Shown here: positions 8,151-15,187 of the stretch, one piece after another
Layout: each line of letters starts with the position of its first letter
How positions within the stretch are numbered: the stretch's first letter is position 1
Assembly (NCBI RefSeq): GCF_003236335.1
Contig: NZ_POUB01000032.1
Span: 1 to 37,650, forward strand
DNA length: 37,650 nt
Source: Micromonospora deserti
GTDB lineage: Bacteria > Actinomycetota > Actinomycetes > Mycobacteriales > Micromonosporaceae
Reading direction: 5' to 3'
The notes under the pieces: model-generated
What the model saw: the letters and a program-made list of their open reading frames with translations, nothing else
What the model was told of the DNA's origin: nothing
Database searches by the model: none
Program-made: the position numbers and the translations under genes

Positions 8151-8522
8151 TCAGCCGCGGACGGGACCGGCTCGAGCGGTAGCGGTCACCGTCCGGGCCA
8201 GGCCGGGCAGCGGCGCCACGGCCACCTCGGCGGTGACCAGGACGTCGAGGCCGTCGAGTCGACAGGCGAGCAGCCGCCCGCCGTTGACCGCGACGATCTC
8301 GGCGGCCAGGCCGCAGGCGGCGGGTTCACCCGCCAGCGCCCGGCCGGCACCGGCGAGCGCGCCGAAGTCCGCCGCGACCCGGGCCTGCTGCCGGGCCGTC
8401 CGAGCGGCGCCGACCGCGGCGCCGAAGAGACCGACCAGGACGAACACCAACCCGACCGCGAGCAGACAGACCGTCGCGCCACCACGGTCGTCGACCGCGG
8501 GCGCGACGGTCTGTGGGCTCAT
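8151..8522 (-). CDS. TadE-like protein of helicase/secretion neighbourhood (TIGR03816 type)
   Basis: This 123-residue protein is the last gene of the Tad operon and probably corresponds to M. tuberculosis Rv3654c. It has one N-terminal membrane segment (about residues 17-41, ATVCLLAVGLVFVLVGLFGAA region), followed by AARTARQQARVAADFGALAGA, a conserved helix in this family, and a small beta domain. Right before the membrane segment is DRGGATVCL, which resembles a prepilin cleavage site, but position +5 is Cys rather than the Glu found in Flp and TadE pilins, so processing is uncertain. Its ATG overlaps the tadE stop (ATGA, 8519-8522). The likely role is a membrane or pilus-associated minor subunit. 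Confidence 0.8.
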   Translation of the reverse strand: MSPQTVAPAVDDRGGATVCLLAVGLVFVLVGLFGAAVGAARTARQQARVAADFGALAGAGRALAGEPAACGLAAEIVAVNGGRLLACRLDGLDVLVTAEVAVAPLPGLARTVTATARAGPVRG

Positions 8523-8881
8523 GGCCGAGCTTCCGGGGCGCCGGGCTCGACGGCCGCAACCGCGCTCGCCGTCACGGTGATCCGGGGCAGCCGGGCGCCG
8601 AGAGCGCGTACGGGTGCCCGGACGGTGGCGCGTACCCGCTGACCGTCGACGGTGATCGAGACCTCGGCGCCGTCCGGGGTGGACGCGCTGGCCGTCCCGT
8701 CCTCACCCCGGGCGGCGGCCAGCGCCGCCTCCCGGGCGGCGTGCAGGCAGCCACCCTTCGTGCCGACCGCGCCGACCGCGGTCAGACCGGCGAGCAGGAG
8801 CAGCAGCAGCGCCGGCAGGCCGGCCGCCAGTTCGGCGGTGAAGGAACCCCGGTCGCGGCCGGCCAACCGGCGCCGGATCAC
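8519..8881 (-). CDS. tadE: TadE-family minor pseudopilin
   Basis: This 120-residue protein has a short basic start, the pseudopilin-type sequence DRGSFTAELAAGLPALLLLLLAG at about residues 9-31, and a C-terminal periplasm-side domain with alternating strands. Cleavage after the Gly would leave Ser-Phe-Thr-Ala-Glu, with Glu at +5 as in Flp-type pilins, so it is probably processed by a TadV-type prepilin peptidase. No such peptidase is in the window. The start is GTG 8881, overlapping the stop of the Flp-like pilin gene by 4 bases (GTGA), and its end overlaps the next gene by 4 bases. It probably corresponds to M. tuberculosis Rv3655c. It is expected to contribute to assembly or initiation of the pilus. 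Confidence 0.88.
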   Translation of the reverse strand: MIRRRLAGRDRGSFTAELAAGLPALLLLLLAGLTAVGAVGTKGGCLHAAREAALAAARGEDGTASASTPDGAEVSITVDGQRVRATVRAPVRALGARLPRITVTASAVAAVEPGAPEARP

Positions 8882-9045
8882 TTCAGCGCCCGGTCGATCA
8901 CGGCGGTCAACGCGGACTGCACGTTGCCGGAGGTCAGCACCTTCAGCAGGATGCCGGCGAAGGCGACCGCGGCGAGCGTGCCGACGGCGTACTCGGCCGT
9001 GTTCATCCCGGCGTCCCCGCGCAGGCGGGCGAAGAGTTTGCGCAC
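8878..9045 (-). CDS. Flp-like major pilin, DUF4244 family, 55 aa
   Basis: This short gene reads from GTG 9045 as MRKLFARLRGDAGMNTAEY and ends ALTAVIDRALK at TGA 8878. It has the hallmarks of an Flp pilin: a basic leader, a Gly cleavage site, then Met-Asn-Thr-Ala-Glu-Tyr, where Glu +5 and Tyr +6 are the conserved Flp residues, and a hydrophobic helix AVGTLAAVAFAGILLKVL. The mature subunit would be about 42 residues and would form the fibre or pseudopilus moved by TadA. An AAAGGA ribosome site lies 7 bases before the start. It lies between tadC and tadE, and the GTG of tadE overlaps its stop. It matches the position of M. tuberculosis Rv3656c. Confidence 0.9.
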   Translation of the reverse strand: MRKLFARLRGDAGMNTAEYAVGTLAAVAFAGILLKVLTSGNVQSALTAVIDRALK

Positions 9046-9070
9046 TGTCTGGTCCTTTCTCGATGGTGGG

Positions 9071-9865
9071 TCAGAGCACGTCGCCCAGGACGGCGACGAT
9101 CACCGGCACCAGGCCGGCGAGAATGAAGGCCGGCAGGAAGCAGAGCCCCAGCGGCAGCACGATCAGCACACCCGCCCGGCGCGCGGCCGCCTCGGCCGCG
9201 ATGGCCCGGTCAGCGCGCAGGTCGTCGGCGAGCCGGCTCAGCGCCCCGGCCAGGGCGGCCCCGCTGTTTGACGTACGCAGCGCGGCGGCGGCCAGCCGCT
9301 CCGCCCCCGGCACCGACCCGAGGTGCGACCACGCCTCCTCCGGGCCGCCGCCCAACCGGAGCATGCGACCGACCCGGCCGAGCCGGTCGGCAAGCGGCCC
9401 GTCGAGGGCCTCGGCGACGGCCAGCACCGAGTGGTCCACCGGGGCTCCCGCCCGCATCGCCGCAGCCAGCAGGTCGGCGGCGAGCGGAAGGTCGTCGGCC
9501 TCCCGCAGCCGTCGCTCCCGCACGGCCGGGGATTCGATGCGGCGCAGCGCCCGGTCGAGCAGCAGCGCCACCGGGACAGCAGTCAGCAGGCCGGGCCAGC
9601 CACCGACGATCACCGCCACGGCCACGCCGCCCAGCCCGGCGGCGAGGCGGATCACGTCCGGTCGCCGGGACGTCGGCGGGGAATCCGGCGACTCGTCGCC
9701 CGCCACGGGACCGGCGGAGGGGATCGTCGCCTCGGGTAGGTACGCCCGCACCGGCCCGTGACGCAGTGCGCGCAGCCGCTGCCGGGGCCGCCGCCCGGCG
9801 CCGGTCGCGGCGAGCAGGGCCGCCGCCGCGACCAGGAAGCCGCTCGCGATCACCGGGCGGGACAT
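9071..9865 (-). CDS. tadC: TadC-like type II secretion F-domain membrane protein
   Basis: This is a 264-residue inner-membrane platform protein. An N-terminal membrane segment (PVIASGFLVAAAALLAATG) is followed by a Ser/Pro-rich loop, two membrane helices around residues 75-115, the cytoplasmic F domain (EADDLPLAADLLAAAMRAG ... RLADDLRADRA, about 118-220) and two final helices (RRAGVLIVLPLGLCFLPAFI and onward). It should bind TadA and couple ATP hydrolysis to pilin extrusion. ATG 9865 is chosen because it overlaps the TGA of tadB (TGATG). The longer frame to 9949 would run into tadB and lacks support. It precedes the Flp-like pilin gene by 25 bases. Confidence 0.88.
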   Translation of the reverse strand: MSRPVIASGFLVAAAALLAATGAGRRPRQRLRALRHGPVRAYLPEATIPSAGPVAGDESPDSPPTSRRPDVIRLAAGLGGVAVAVIVGGWPGLLTAVPVALLLDRALRRIESPAVRERRLREADDLPLAADLLAAAMRAGAPVDHSVLAVAEALDGPLADRLGRVGRMLRLGGGPEEAWSHLGSVPGAERLAAAALRTSNSGAALAGALSRLADDLRADRAIAAEAAARRAGVLIVLPLGLCFLPAFILAGLVPVIVAVLGDVL

Positions 9866-11190
9866 CAGCCGGCCCGTCCCGGTGTCGCACCGAGACGCTC
9901 GGCCCAGAACAGCCCGGCGGCCTGGAGGACGATCGCGCCGACCGCGCACGCACCGCCGACCGGGGTGTGCAGCAGCACCGCGACCGGGTCGACGCCGATC
10001 CCGTATCCGAGCGCGATGCCGCCGAGCGGCAGGGCGGCGAGCAGCCAGGCGGTGGCCCGCGCCCCCGCGGACTGGGCCGCCGCCGCGGCCAGACCCCGGT
10101 CGACCGATCGGGCGTCCGCCTCGATCCGCTCCACCAGCTCCGCAAGCGGGGCACCGGTGCGGTCGGCGAGGCGTACGGCGGCCCGGGCGAGCCGTCCGAG
10201 CCGGTCCGACGCGCCCGGTCGCTCGCCGGCCGGCACGTCGACCTGCCCCGCCCCTGGGCGATCGGCGGCGGGCCCGAGCAGCCGCGCGGGATCGAGCACC
10301 GCCCCGCGCCGTCTCACCGGCGGCGGGTCGGCGGTCATGGTCCCGGCCGTCCCCGTGAGGTCGAGGCCCGCCACGGCGACCGGTGCCGGCAGGCCGGCCC
10401 GGAGGTCGGCGGCCAGCCCGGACAGCTCGTCCAGCCGGCGGCGCCGGGCCCGATCAGCCCGTCGGACGGCCTGTCGCCGGAGCAGGGCGCGGGCGGCCAA
10501 CGCGCCGTACGCGGCGGCGGCGACAGCCGCGACCGGACCGGCCAGGACATTACCGATGCCAGCGCCGGCCATGCCGACCAGCAGCAGGGTGCGCCGCGGC
10601 GACCCGGTCAGGAGCGCCGAGTGGAACCACCGGGCACGCCGACCGGCTCCGGTGGCGAGGTCGGCCGCCGAGGGAGGCCGGACCGGCAGCGAGATGGCCG
10701 ACGGGGCGGGTACGCCGACCGGGCGTCGGGCGTCCCGGCGGACCGGTGGCCCGGCGGAGCCGCCTGGTCGGGAGGGGCCCGGGTAACCGCCTGCCGACCA
10801 GGGCCAGGGCGAGCGGGTGGCGAGGCTACGCCGTACGCGCGCCGTTCGCTGTTCGCCAGGGTTCACCGCCTCACCGCCCGGGACCGCCGCGGCCAGGAAC
10901 CGCGACCCCAGCTCCGGGACGACAGCCGGCGGCGGAGAATCTCCGCCCCGGTTTGCGCCATCGACCTGGCCACCGGACGTCGCGCCATCGCCGCCGGCGG
11001 TCCGGCCGATGCCGCGCGCCGGAGTGCCGCGCAGTTCGGCCACCCAGTCGACCAGAGGGTCGTCCGCACCGGTCGCCCCGTCGTGCCGCCGCGCGACGAC
11101 GACGTCACGGCGGCGGTTGTGCAGCAGCCGGGCCGCCAGGACCGCCACGCCGACCAGGCCGGCGGCCAGCAGCCACCAGACGCCGGTCAT
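9865..11190 (-). CDS. tadB: TadB-like type II secretion F-domain membrane protein
   Basis: This 441-residue protein is probably the second platform subunit. It begins with a membrane helix (GVWWLLAAGLVGVAVLAARLL), then has an unusually long, low-complexity Gly/Pro/Arg-rich insert (about residues 25-200) before the hydrophobic pair near 205-245. The F domain follows (RRRRLDELSGLAADLRAGLP ... AVRLADRTGAPLAELVERI) and two C-terminal helices close the protein. Typical TadB proteins are nearer 300 residues, so the insert is the odd feature. ATG 11190 overlaps the tadA stop (ATGA), and its own stop overlaps tadC. A longer frame to 11589 lies over tadA and is rejected. Confidence 0.87.
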   Translation of the reverse strand: MTGVWWLLAAGLVGVAVLAARLLHNRRRDVVVARRHDGATGADDPLVDWVAELRGTPARGIGRTAGGDGATSGGQVDGANRGGDSPPPAVVPELGSRFLAAAVPGGEAVNPGEQRTARVRRSLATRSPWPWSAGGYPGPSRPGGSAGPPVRRDARRPVGVPAPSAISLPVRPPSAADLATGAGRRARWFHSALLTGSPRRTLLLVGMAGAGIGNVLAGPVAAVAAAAYGALAARALLRRQAVRRADRARRRRLDELSGLAADLRAGLPAPVAVAGLDLTGTAGTMTADPPPVRRRGAVLDPARLLGPAADRPGAGQVDVPAGERPGASDRLGRLARAAVRLADRTGAPLAELVERIEADARSVDRGLAAAAAQSAGARATAWLLAALPLGGIALGYGIGVDPVAVLLHTPVGGACAVGAIVLQAAGLFWAERLGATPGRAG

Positions 11191-12398
11191 GCCGGACCCG
11201 CCGATCCGGGCCAGGGCTCGTGGAGGATCGGCGGAGCCGGCACGCCCCGCTCCCCCAGCAGTGCCGCGAGCGCGCGGGCCGCGCGGCCGAGGCCGCGCCC
11301 GCGTACCCAGGCAGGGACTGCGGTGACCAGGCGGTCCGGGCCCTCGGGCAGCAGCAGGCAGATCGACTCCAGCACCCGTCCGTCGGTGCCGCGGCGTACC
11401 TGCAGCAGCACCTGGAGCGCGGCAGCCACCTGGGCGTGCAGCGCGGCACGGGGCAGCCCGCCGAGCATGCCGAGCGCCTCCAGCCGGGCCGGCACGTCCG
11501 ACGGGGCGTTGGCGTGCAGCGTCCCGGCGCCGCCGTCGTGGCCGGTGTTGAGCGCGGCGAGGAGGTCGACCACCTCCCCGCCCCGGCACTCGCCGACCAC
11601 CAACCGGTCGGGCCGCATCCGCAACGCCTGCCGGACCAGATCGGTGAGCCCGACCGCGCCGGAACCCTCCACGTTGGCAGTGCGCGCCTGCAACCCGACC
11701 GCGTGCGGATGTTGCGGATGCAGCTCGGCCGCGTCCTCCACGAGGACGATGCGCTCGGTCGCCGGCACCAGGCCGAGCAACGTGTTCAGCAGCGTCGTCT
11801 TGCCCGACCCGGTACCGCCGGTGACCAGGTACGCCAGCCGGGCCGCGACCACGGCGGAGAGGACCGGCGCCACCGGCCTCGGCACGGTGCCCCGGCCGAC
11901 CAGTTCGTCCAGAGTGAAGGGGCGCTGCCGGAAGGTCCGCAGGGACAGGTACGGCCCGTCGGTCGCCACCGGTGGGAGCACGGCGTGCAGTCGCGTGCCG
12001 TCGGCGAGCCGGGCGTCCGCGTACGGGGAGCCGTCGTCGAGTCGCCGGCCGGCGCCGGCGGTGAGCCGCTGGGCGAGCCGTCGCACGTCGTCGACGCTGC
12101 CGACCGGCACCGCGACCTGGTGCAGGCCCTGCCCCCGGTCCACCCAGACCCGGACGCCGTTGACCAGTACGTCGGTCACCTCCGGGTCGGCCAGCAGCGG
12201 AGCGAGGGGCCCGACGCCCACCAGGTCGTCGTGCACCCGGTCGGCCATCCGCAGCACCGCGTTGTCACCGAGCACGGCGGCGGCGGGCTCGGCCCGTACC
12301 GCGGAGACGATCGCGGCCGGGGTGACCGGAGTCGCGGCGGCAGCGATCCGGTGCCGCACCCGGGCGGCGAGATCGTCACCCTGCGCCGGCCCGGTCAT
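11187..12398 (-). CDS. tadA: TadA/CpaF-type secretion ATPase
   Basis: This 403-residue cytoplasmic hexameric ATPase powers the Tad pilus/secretion machine (TIGR03819 type, 'helicase/secretion neighbourhood ATPase'). The N-terminal domain holds LVGVGPLAPLLADPEVTDVLVNG, a hallmark of the VirB11/CpaF family. Then follow Walker A GGTGSGKTT at about 193-201, the Asp box VEDAAELHPQ, Walker B RLVVGECRGGEVVDLL, and the His box GTLHANAPSD. All catalytic features are intact. The start ATG 12398 overlaps the cpaE stop by 4 bases and the stop overlaps tadB. It lies in the expected order cpaE-tadA-tadB-tadC. Confidence 0.95.
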   Translation of the reverse strand: MTGPAQGDDLAARVRHRIAAAATPVTPAAIVSAVRAEPAAAVLGDNAVLRMADRVHDDLVGVGPLAPLLADPEVTDVLVNGVRVWVDRGQGLHQVAVPVGSVDDVRRLAQRLTAGAGRRLDDGSPYADARLADGTRLHAVLPPVATDGPYLSLRTFRQRPFTLDELVGRGTVPRPVAPVLSAVVAARLAYLVTGGTGSGKTTLLNTLLGLVPATERIVLVEDAAELHPQHPHAVGLQARTANVEGSGAVGLTDLVRQALRMRPDRLVVGECRGGEVVDLLAALNTGHDGGAGTLHANAPSDVPARLEALGMLGGLPRAALHAQVAAALQVLLQVRRGTDGRVLESICLLLPEGPDRLVTAVPAWVRGRGLGRAARALAALLGERGVPAPPILHEPWPGSAGPA

Positions 12399-13498
12399 GC
12401 CGCACCCGCCGCGGTCGCCCCAGTCAGATCAGCGACGATCCGCTGGCAGAGCGCGGCCAGCGGCCCCCGACCGGCGGCGGCCGGCGCCTCGCCCCGCTCC
12501 AATCCCCGGGCGAGCCCCGGCTCCGGCCGCAGCGTGCCCGCCAGCGGCAGCCCGAGCGCCCGCGCCACCTCGGCCGCCCGCAGCCGGCCCGGCGCCGGGC
12601 CACGCACGATCACCGACAGGTCGGTGCAGTGCGGTGCGGCGGTTGCCACCACCCGGGCCGCCGCCGCGGTGGCCCGCAACTCGGCCGGGACGACCACGTA
12701 CGCCTGGTCGGCCGCCTGCAGGGCGGTCACCGCGGCGTCGTCCAGCTGTCGGGGCAGGTCGACCACGACGAAGTCCCGGCCCCGCCGGGCGGCGTCGACC
12801 GTGGCGGCCATCGCCTGAGCCGGGAGGGCGAGCAGCTCACCCCGGTCCCAGGAGAGCACCACAAGGTCGCCCCGGCTGGGCAGGGCCCGCACCAGCGCCG
12901 GTGCGTCCACCCGGCCGTCGGCGTCGGTCAACGCCGGCCAGCGCAGCCCGTCCAGCTGCTCCCAGCCGAGCACCAGGTCGAGCCCGCCACCGAGCGGGTC
13001 GGCGTCGACCAGCAGCGTACGCAGCCCGGCCCGGGCGGCGGTGACCGCCAGCCCGCCGGCGAGGATGCTCGCCCCGGCCCCACCGCGCCCGCCGAGCACC
13101 GCGGTGATCCTGACCGCACCCGGGTCGTCGCCCTCGGGCCCGCACTCGGCGAACCGGTCGACCAGCCACGGCTCGGCGGCGGGCAGGGTGGCGACGTGCT
13201 CGGCACCGATCAGCTGCGCGACCTCCCAGCCGGGGTCGAGCTGCCCGGACCGGCCGACCAGCACCAGTCGCGCCCGTCGCGGCAGTCGCGCCCGCAGGCA
13301 GGGCTCGGCCTGGTCGCAGCCGAGGAGGACCAGCGGCGCGGGCAGCCACCGGGACCGGGCGGCCGCCGGGTCCGCGGCGAGTTCCACCTCGACGCCGCCG
13401 GCCGCGGCGAGCCGGAGCAGGTCGTCGAGCAGGTCGCCGTCCGCGGTGACGAGCAGCGGCAGCCGCCGGTGTGGTGGGACGGAGGTACGGGGTGGCAT
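12395..13498 (-). CDS. CpaE/TadZ-like protein (septum-site determining Ssd homologue)
   Basis: This 367-residue member of the SIMIBI/MinD-like ATPase group matches the actinobacterial CpaE homologue TIGR03815; the M. tuberculosis equivalent is Ssd (Rv3660c), which affects septation. Residues 1-110 form an atypical receiver-like domain (LLVTADGDLLDDLLRLAAAG). The MinD-like part starts at about 130 with ITAVLGGRGGAGASILAGGLA. The deviant Walker A reads GGRGGAGAS where active MinD has GGKGGVGKT, so both lysines are lost and ATP hydrolysis is doubtful. TLLVDADPLGGGLDLVLG and DFVVVDLPRQLDDA retain the switch regions. ATG 13498 has AGGAGG 5 bases upstream. It probably places the Tad complex in the cell and may link it to division. 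Confidence 0.88.
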   Translation of the reverse strand: MPPRTSVPPHRRLPLLVTADGDLLDDLLRLAAAGGVEVELAADPAAARSRWLPAPLVLLGCDQAEPCLRARLPRRARLVLVGRSGQLDPGWEVAQLIGAEHVATLPAAEPWLVDRFAECGPEGDDPGAVRITAVLGGRGGAGASILAGGLAVTAARAGLRTLLVDADPLGGGLDLVLGWEQLDGLRWPALTDADGRVDAPALVRALPSRGDLVVLSWDRGELLALPAQAMAATVDAARRGRDFVVVDLPRQLDDAAVTALQAADQAYVVVPAELRATAAAARVVATAAPHCTDLSVIVRGPAPGRLRAAEVARALGLPLAGTLRPEPGLARGLERGEAPAAAGRGPLAALCQRIVADLTGATAAGAA

Positions 13499-13582
13499 CG
13501 CGGCCTCCTGGGTCGGGCTCCGGGTTGCTGACCCGAGACCCTGCTCCCGATCGGCCCTGCCCGCCGCCCCACCGCGACCGTC

Positions 13583-13610
13583 TGTGGACAACTGGACCGC
13601 TTGTGGACAA
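13583..13610. promoter_or_regulatory. pair of DnaA-box-like nonamers upstream of cpaE
   Basis: TGTGGACAA occurs at 13583-13591 and again at 13602-13610, in the same orientation and 19 bases apart. It is the complement of TTGTCCACA, the DnaA box preferred in high-GC actinomycetes. A single cluster of two is not an origin, but could regulate cpaE or the 6C RNA. Confidence 0.5.
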
Positions 13611-13732
13611 CGCCCGTCACGTCAGTCGATCTGCTATGTCCGGCAGCGCCGCCCGGGGCTCCTGGCGGCGGCGATGCCCGCTGCGCGCGGCGGCGTACCG
13701 GGAACCGGTGGCCTGACGCGGCGCGGACCCGG

Positions 13733-13835
13733 AAAAGGGACGACCCCCGTCGGGGGGAGACGGGGGTCGTCGGGAGGTTCGGCTCCGGGGGGGTCGAGCC
13801 GAACCACTCAGCGGTCACGGGGGGTGCAACCGCCG
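13733..13835 (-). ncRNA. 6C small RNA
   Basis: Read on the minus strand, this stretch forms two perfect hairpins. One has a 10-bp stem (GGTTCGGCTC / GAGCCGAACC, 13776-13805) with a loop of seven consecutive C. The other has a 13-bp stem (GACGACCCCCGTC / GACGGGGGTCGTC, 13739-13771) with the loop TCCCCCC. The second is followed by CCTTTT, so it also serves as terminator. Two stem-loops with runs of six or more C are the definition of the actinobacterial 6C RNA (Rfam 6C family). The position between the Ssd/CpaE gene and a HAD phosphatase is that of the M. tuberculosis 6C/B11 RNA. A further 7-bp stem with six C in its loop lies at 13809-13835. A TATTCA-like -10 lies about 20 bases further upstream; the exact 5' end is not fixed. 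6C RNAs are reported to act on mRNAs through the C-rich loops. Confidence 0.88.
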
Positions 13836-14051
13836 AGGGTCTGTCTGTTGTCCGAGATATGAATACTCGTCGTGCCGGTAAGTCTGCCTGAGCGGACCTG
13901 TATACGTCGAGTGGTGTTGCCTCCACTCCCTGCGAATTCGTGTTCGCAGAGTGTGACCGTGGTCACGATCAGCGGGGGGTGGTGGCGGCCGGCCCGCAGG
14001 TTCGGGGGGGTCACTGGACCCCGGGCACCCGCCGACCATAGACCATCGGGC

Positions 14052-14057
14052 TAGACT
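14052..14057 (+). promoter_or_regulatory. -10-like element for a leaderless HAD gene transcript
   Basis: TAGACT lies 8 bases before GTG 14066 and there is no Shine-Dalgarno, which fits a leaderless mRNA. The upstream stretch 13836-14051 also holds the 6C RNA promoter on the other strand. Confidence 0.45.
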
Positions 14058-14065
14058 TTCGCGCC

Positions 14066-14872
14066 GTGGGCCGAAGTGCCGCTTTCTTCGATCTCGACAA
14101 GACCGTCATCGCCAAGTCGAGCGCTCTGGCGTTCGGTCGGCCGTTCTACCGGGACGGGCTGATCACTCGGCGTGACGTCGTCAAGTCGGCGTACGCGCAG
14201 CTGATGTTCCGGCTGGGCGGCACCGACGAACAAACCATGGCCCGCACCCGGGACTACCTTGCCACGCTCTGCAAGGGCTGGCAGGTGGAGCAGGTACGCC
14301 AGATCGTCGCCGAGACGCTGCACGAGCTGATCAACCCGTACGTGTACGCCGAGGCCGCCGCCCTGATCGAGGAGCACCAGGCGGCCGGGCGGGACGTGGT
14401 GCTAGTCTCCGCCTCCGGCGAGGAGATGGTCCGCCCCATCGGTGCGCTGCTCGGCGTGACCGACGTGATCGCCACCCGGATGGGCGTGGTGAACGGCCGG
14501 TACAGCGGCGAGGTCGAGTTCTACGCGGCCGGCCCGAGCAAGGTCGACGCTGTCAGCGAGCTGGCCCTCGAGCGGGGCTACGACCTCGCCGACTCATACG
14601 CCTACTCCGACTCGTACAGCGACCGGCCGCTGCTGGAGTGCGTCGGCCACCCCACCGCCGTGAACCCGGACCGGCAGCTGCGCAAGCTCGCGGTCGAGAA
14701 CTCGTGGCCGGTGCTGGAGTTCCGGCACCCGGTTCCGCTGGGCCGGCGACTGCGGGAGCGCCCGGCCGTCCCGGTCGCCGCCGCGGCGCTGGGCGTGGGG
14801 GTCGGCGTGGCCATCGGCATCGCCTGGTACGGCCGTCACCGCCGCACCCGCACCACCTCGGCCACCACCTGA
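14066..14872 (+). CDS. HAD-IB family phosphatase with C-terminal membrane anchor
   Basis: This is a 268-residue HAD superfamily subfamily IB hydrolase, SerB-like (compare M. tuberculosis Rv3661). Motif I is AAFFDLDKTVI with nucleophile Asp9 and acid/base Asp11. Motif II is VLVSASGEEM near residue 115. The motif III Lys is in AGPSKVDAV near 158, and motif IV is AYSDSYSDRPLLE near 180. All four are intact, so it should act as a phosphatase; the substrate is unknown and need not be phosphoserine. The C-terminal segment VPVAAAALGVGVGVAIGIAWY (about 238-258) followed by basic residues predicts a single membrane helix. The start is GTG 14066, without a ribosome site. It is divergent from the 6C RNA and cpaE. 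Confidence 0.92.
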   Translation: MGRSAAFFDLDKTVIAKSSALAFGRPFYRDGLITRRDVVKSAYAQLMFRLGGTDEQTMARTRDYLATLCKGWQVEQVRQIVAETLHELINPYVYAEAAALIEEHQAAGRDVVLVSASGEEMVRPIGALLGVTDVIATRMGVVNGRYSGEVEFYAAGPSKVDAVSELALERGYDLADSYAYSDSYSDRPLLECVGHPTAVNPDRQLRKLAVENSWPVLEFRHPVPLGRRLRERPAVPVAAAALGVGVGVAIGIAWYGRHRRTRTTSATT

Positions 14873-14909
14873 TCCCGGCACACCTCGGCGCCGCATCCGC
14901 ACCGCCCCG

Positions 14910-15065
14910 TCACTGCCTGAGCCCGCCGCACGGGCCGGCCACCGCCTGACGGTGCATGCACCACCCCGGCCACCGCCTGACCCCGGCGTACCACCCCGGC
15001 GGCAACCGCACCGCCCCGTTCACCGCCTGAACCCGCCGCACCCGGCCGGCCACTGCCTGGTCCCG
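14910..15065. repeat. degenerate repeats around CACCGCCTGA in an intergenic gap
   Basis: The 315-base gap 14873-15187 between the convergent HAD and Rv3662c-like genes carries about five diverged copies of a unit near CCGGCCACCGCCTGAnCCCG. The core CAC(C/T)GCCTG recurs at roughly 14911, 14940, 14972, 15020 and 15050, with CGCCGCA or CCGGC between. The spacing varies (about 30 bases, once about 48). No open frame here looks like a gene. Confidence 0.6.
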
Positions 15066-15187
15066 GCCTCCCGAACGCGGCGCCGGGATCCTCCGCCGCG
15101 GTGCCGACCGCACGTCCGCGCGGCGGCCCGCCGCCGACCCGGGCGGCCACCGGCCGACCAGCCGGAGGGTCCACCGAGGGGTGGCCG

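Noticed and set aside
9268..13044. Plus-strand 1258-codon frame through the Tad operon
   Set aside because: Antisense to five clear tad genes; composition Arg/Pro/Ala only, no motif.
13583..13610. Replication origin
   Set aside because: Only two DnaA-like boxes, no AT-rich unwinding element and no dnaA, dnaN or recF nearby.
13471..13716. Plus-strand small frame ending just before the hairpins at 13739
   Set aside because: It overlaps the cpaE start, has no ribosome site for the internal ATG, and the hairpins are better explained as the minus-strand 6C RNA.
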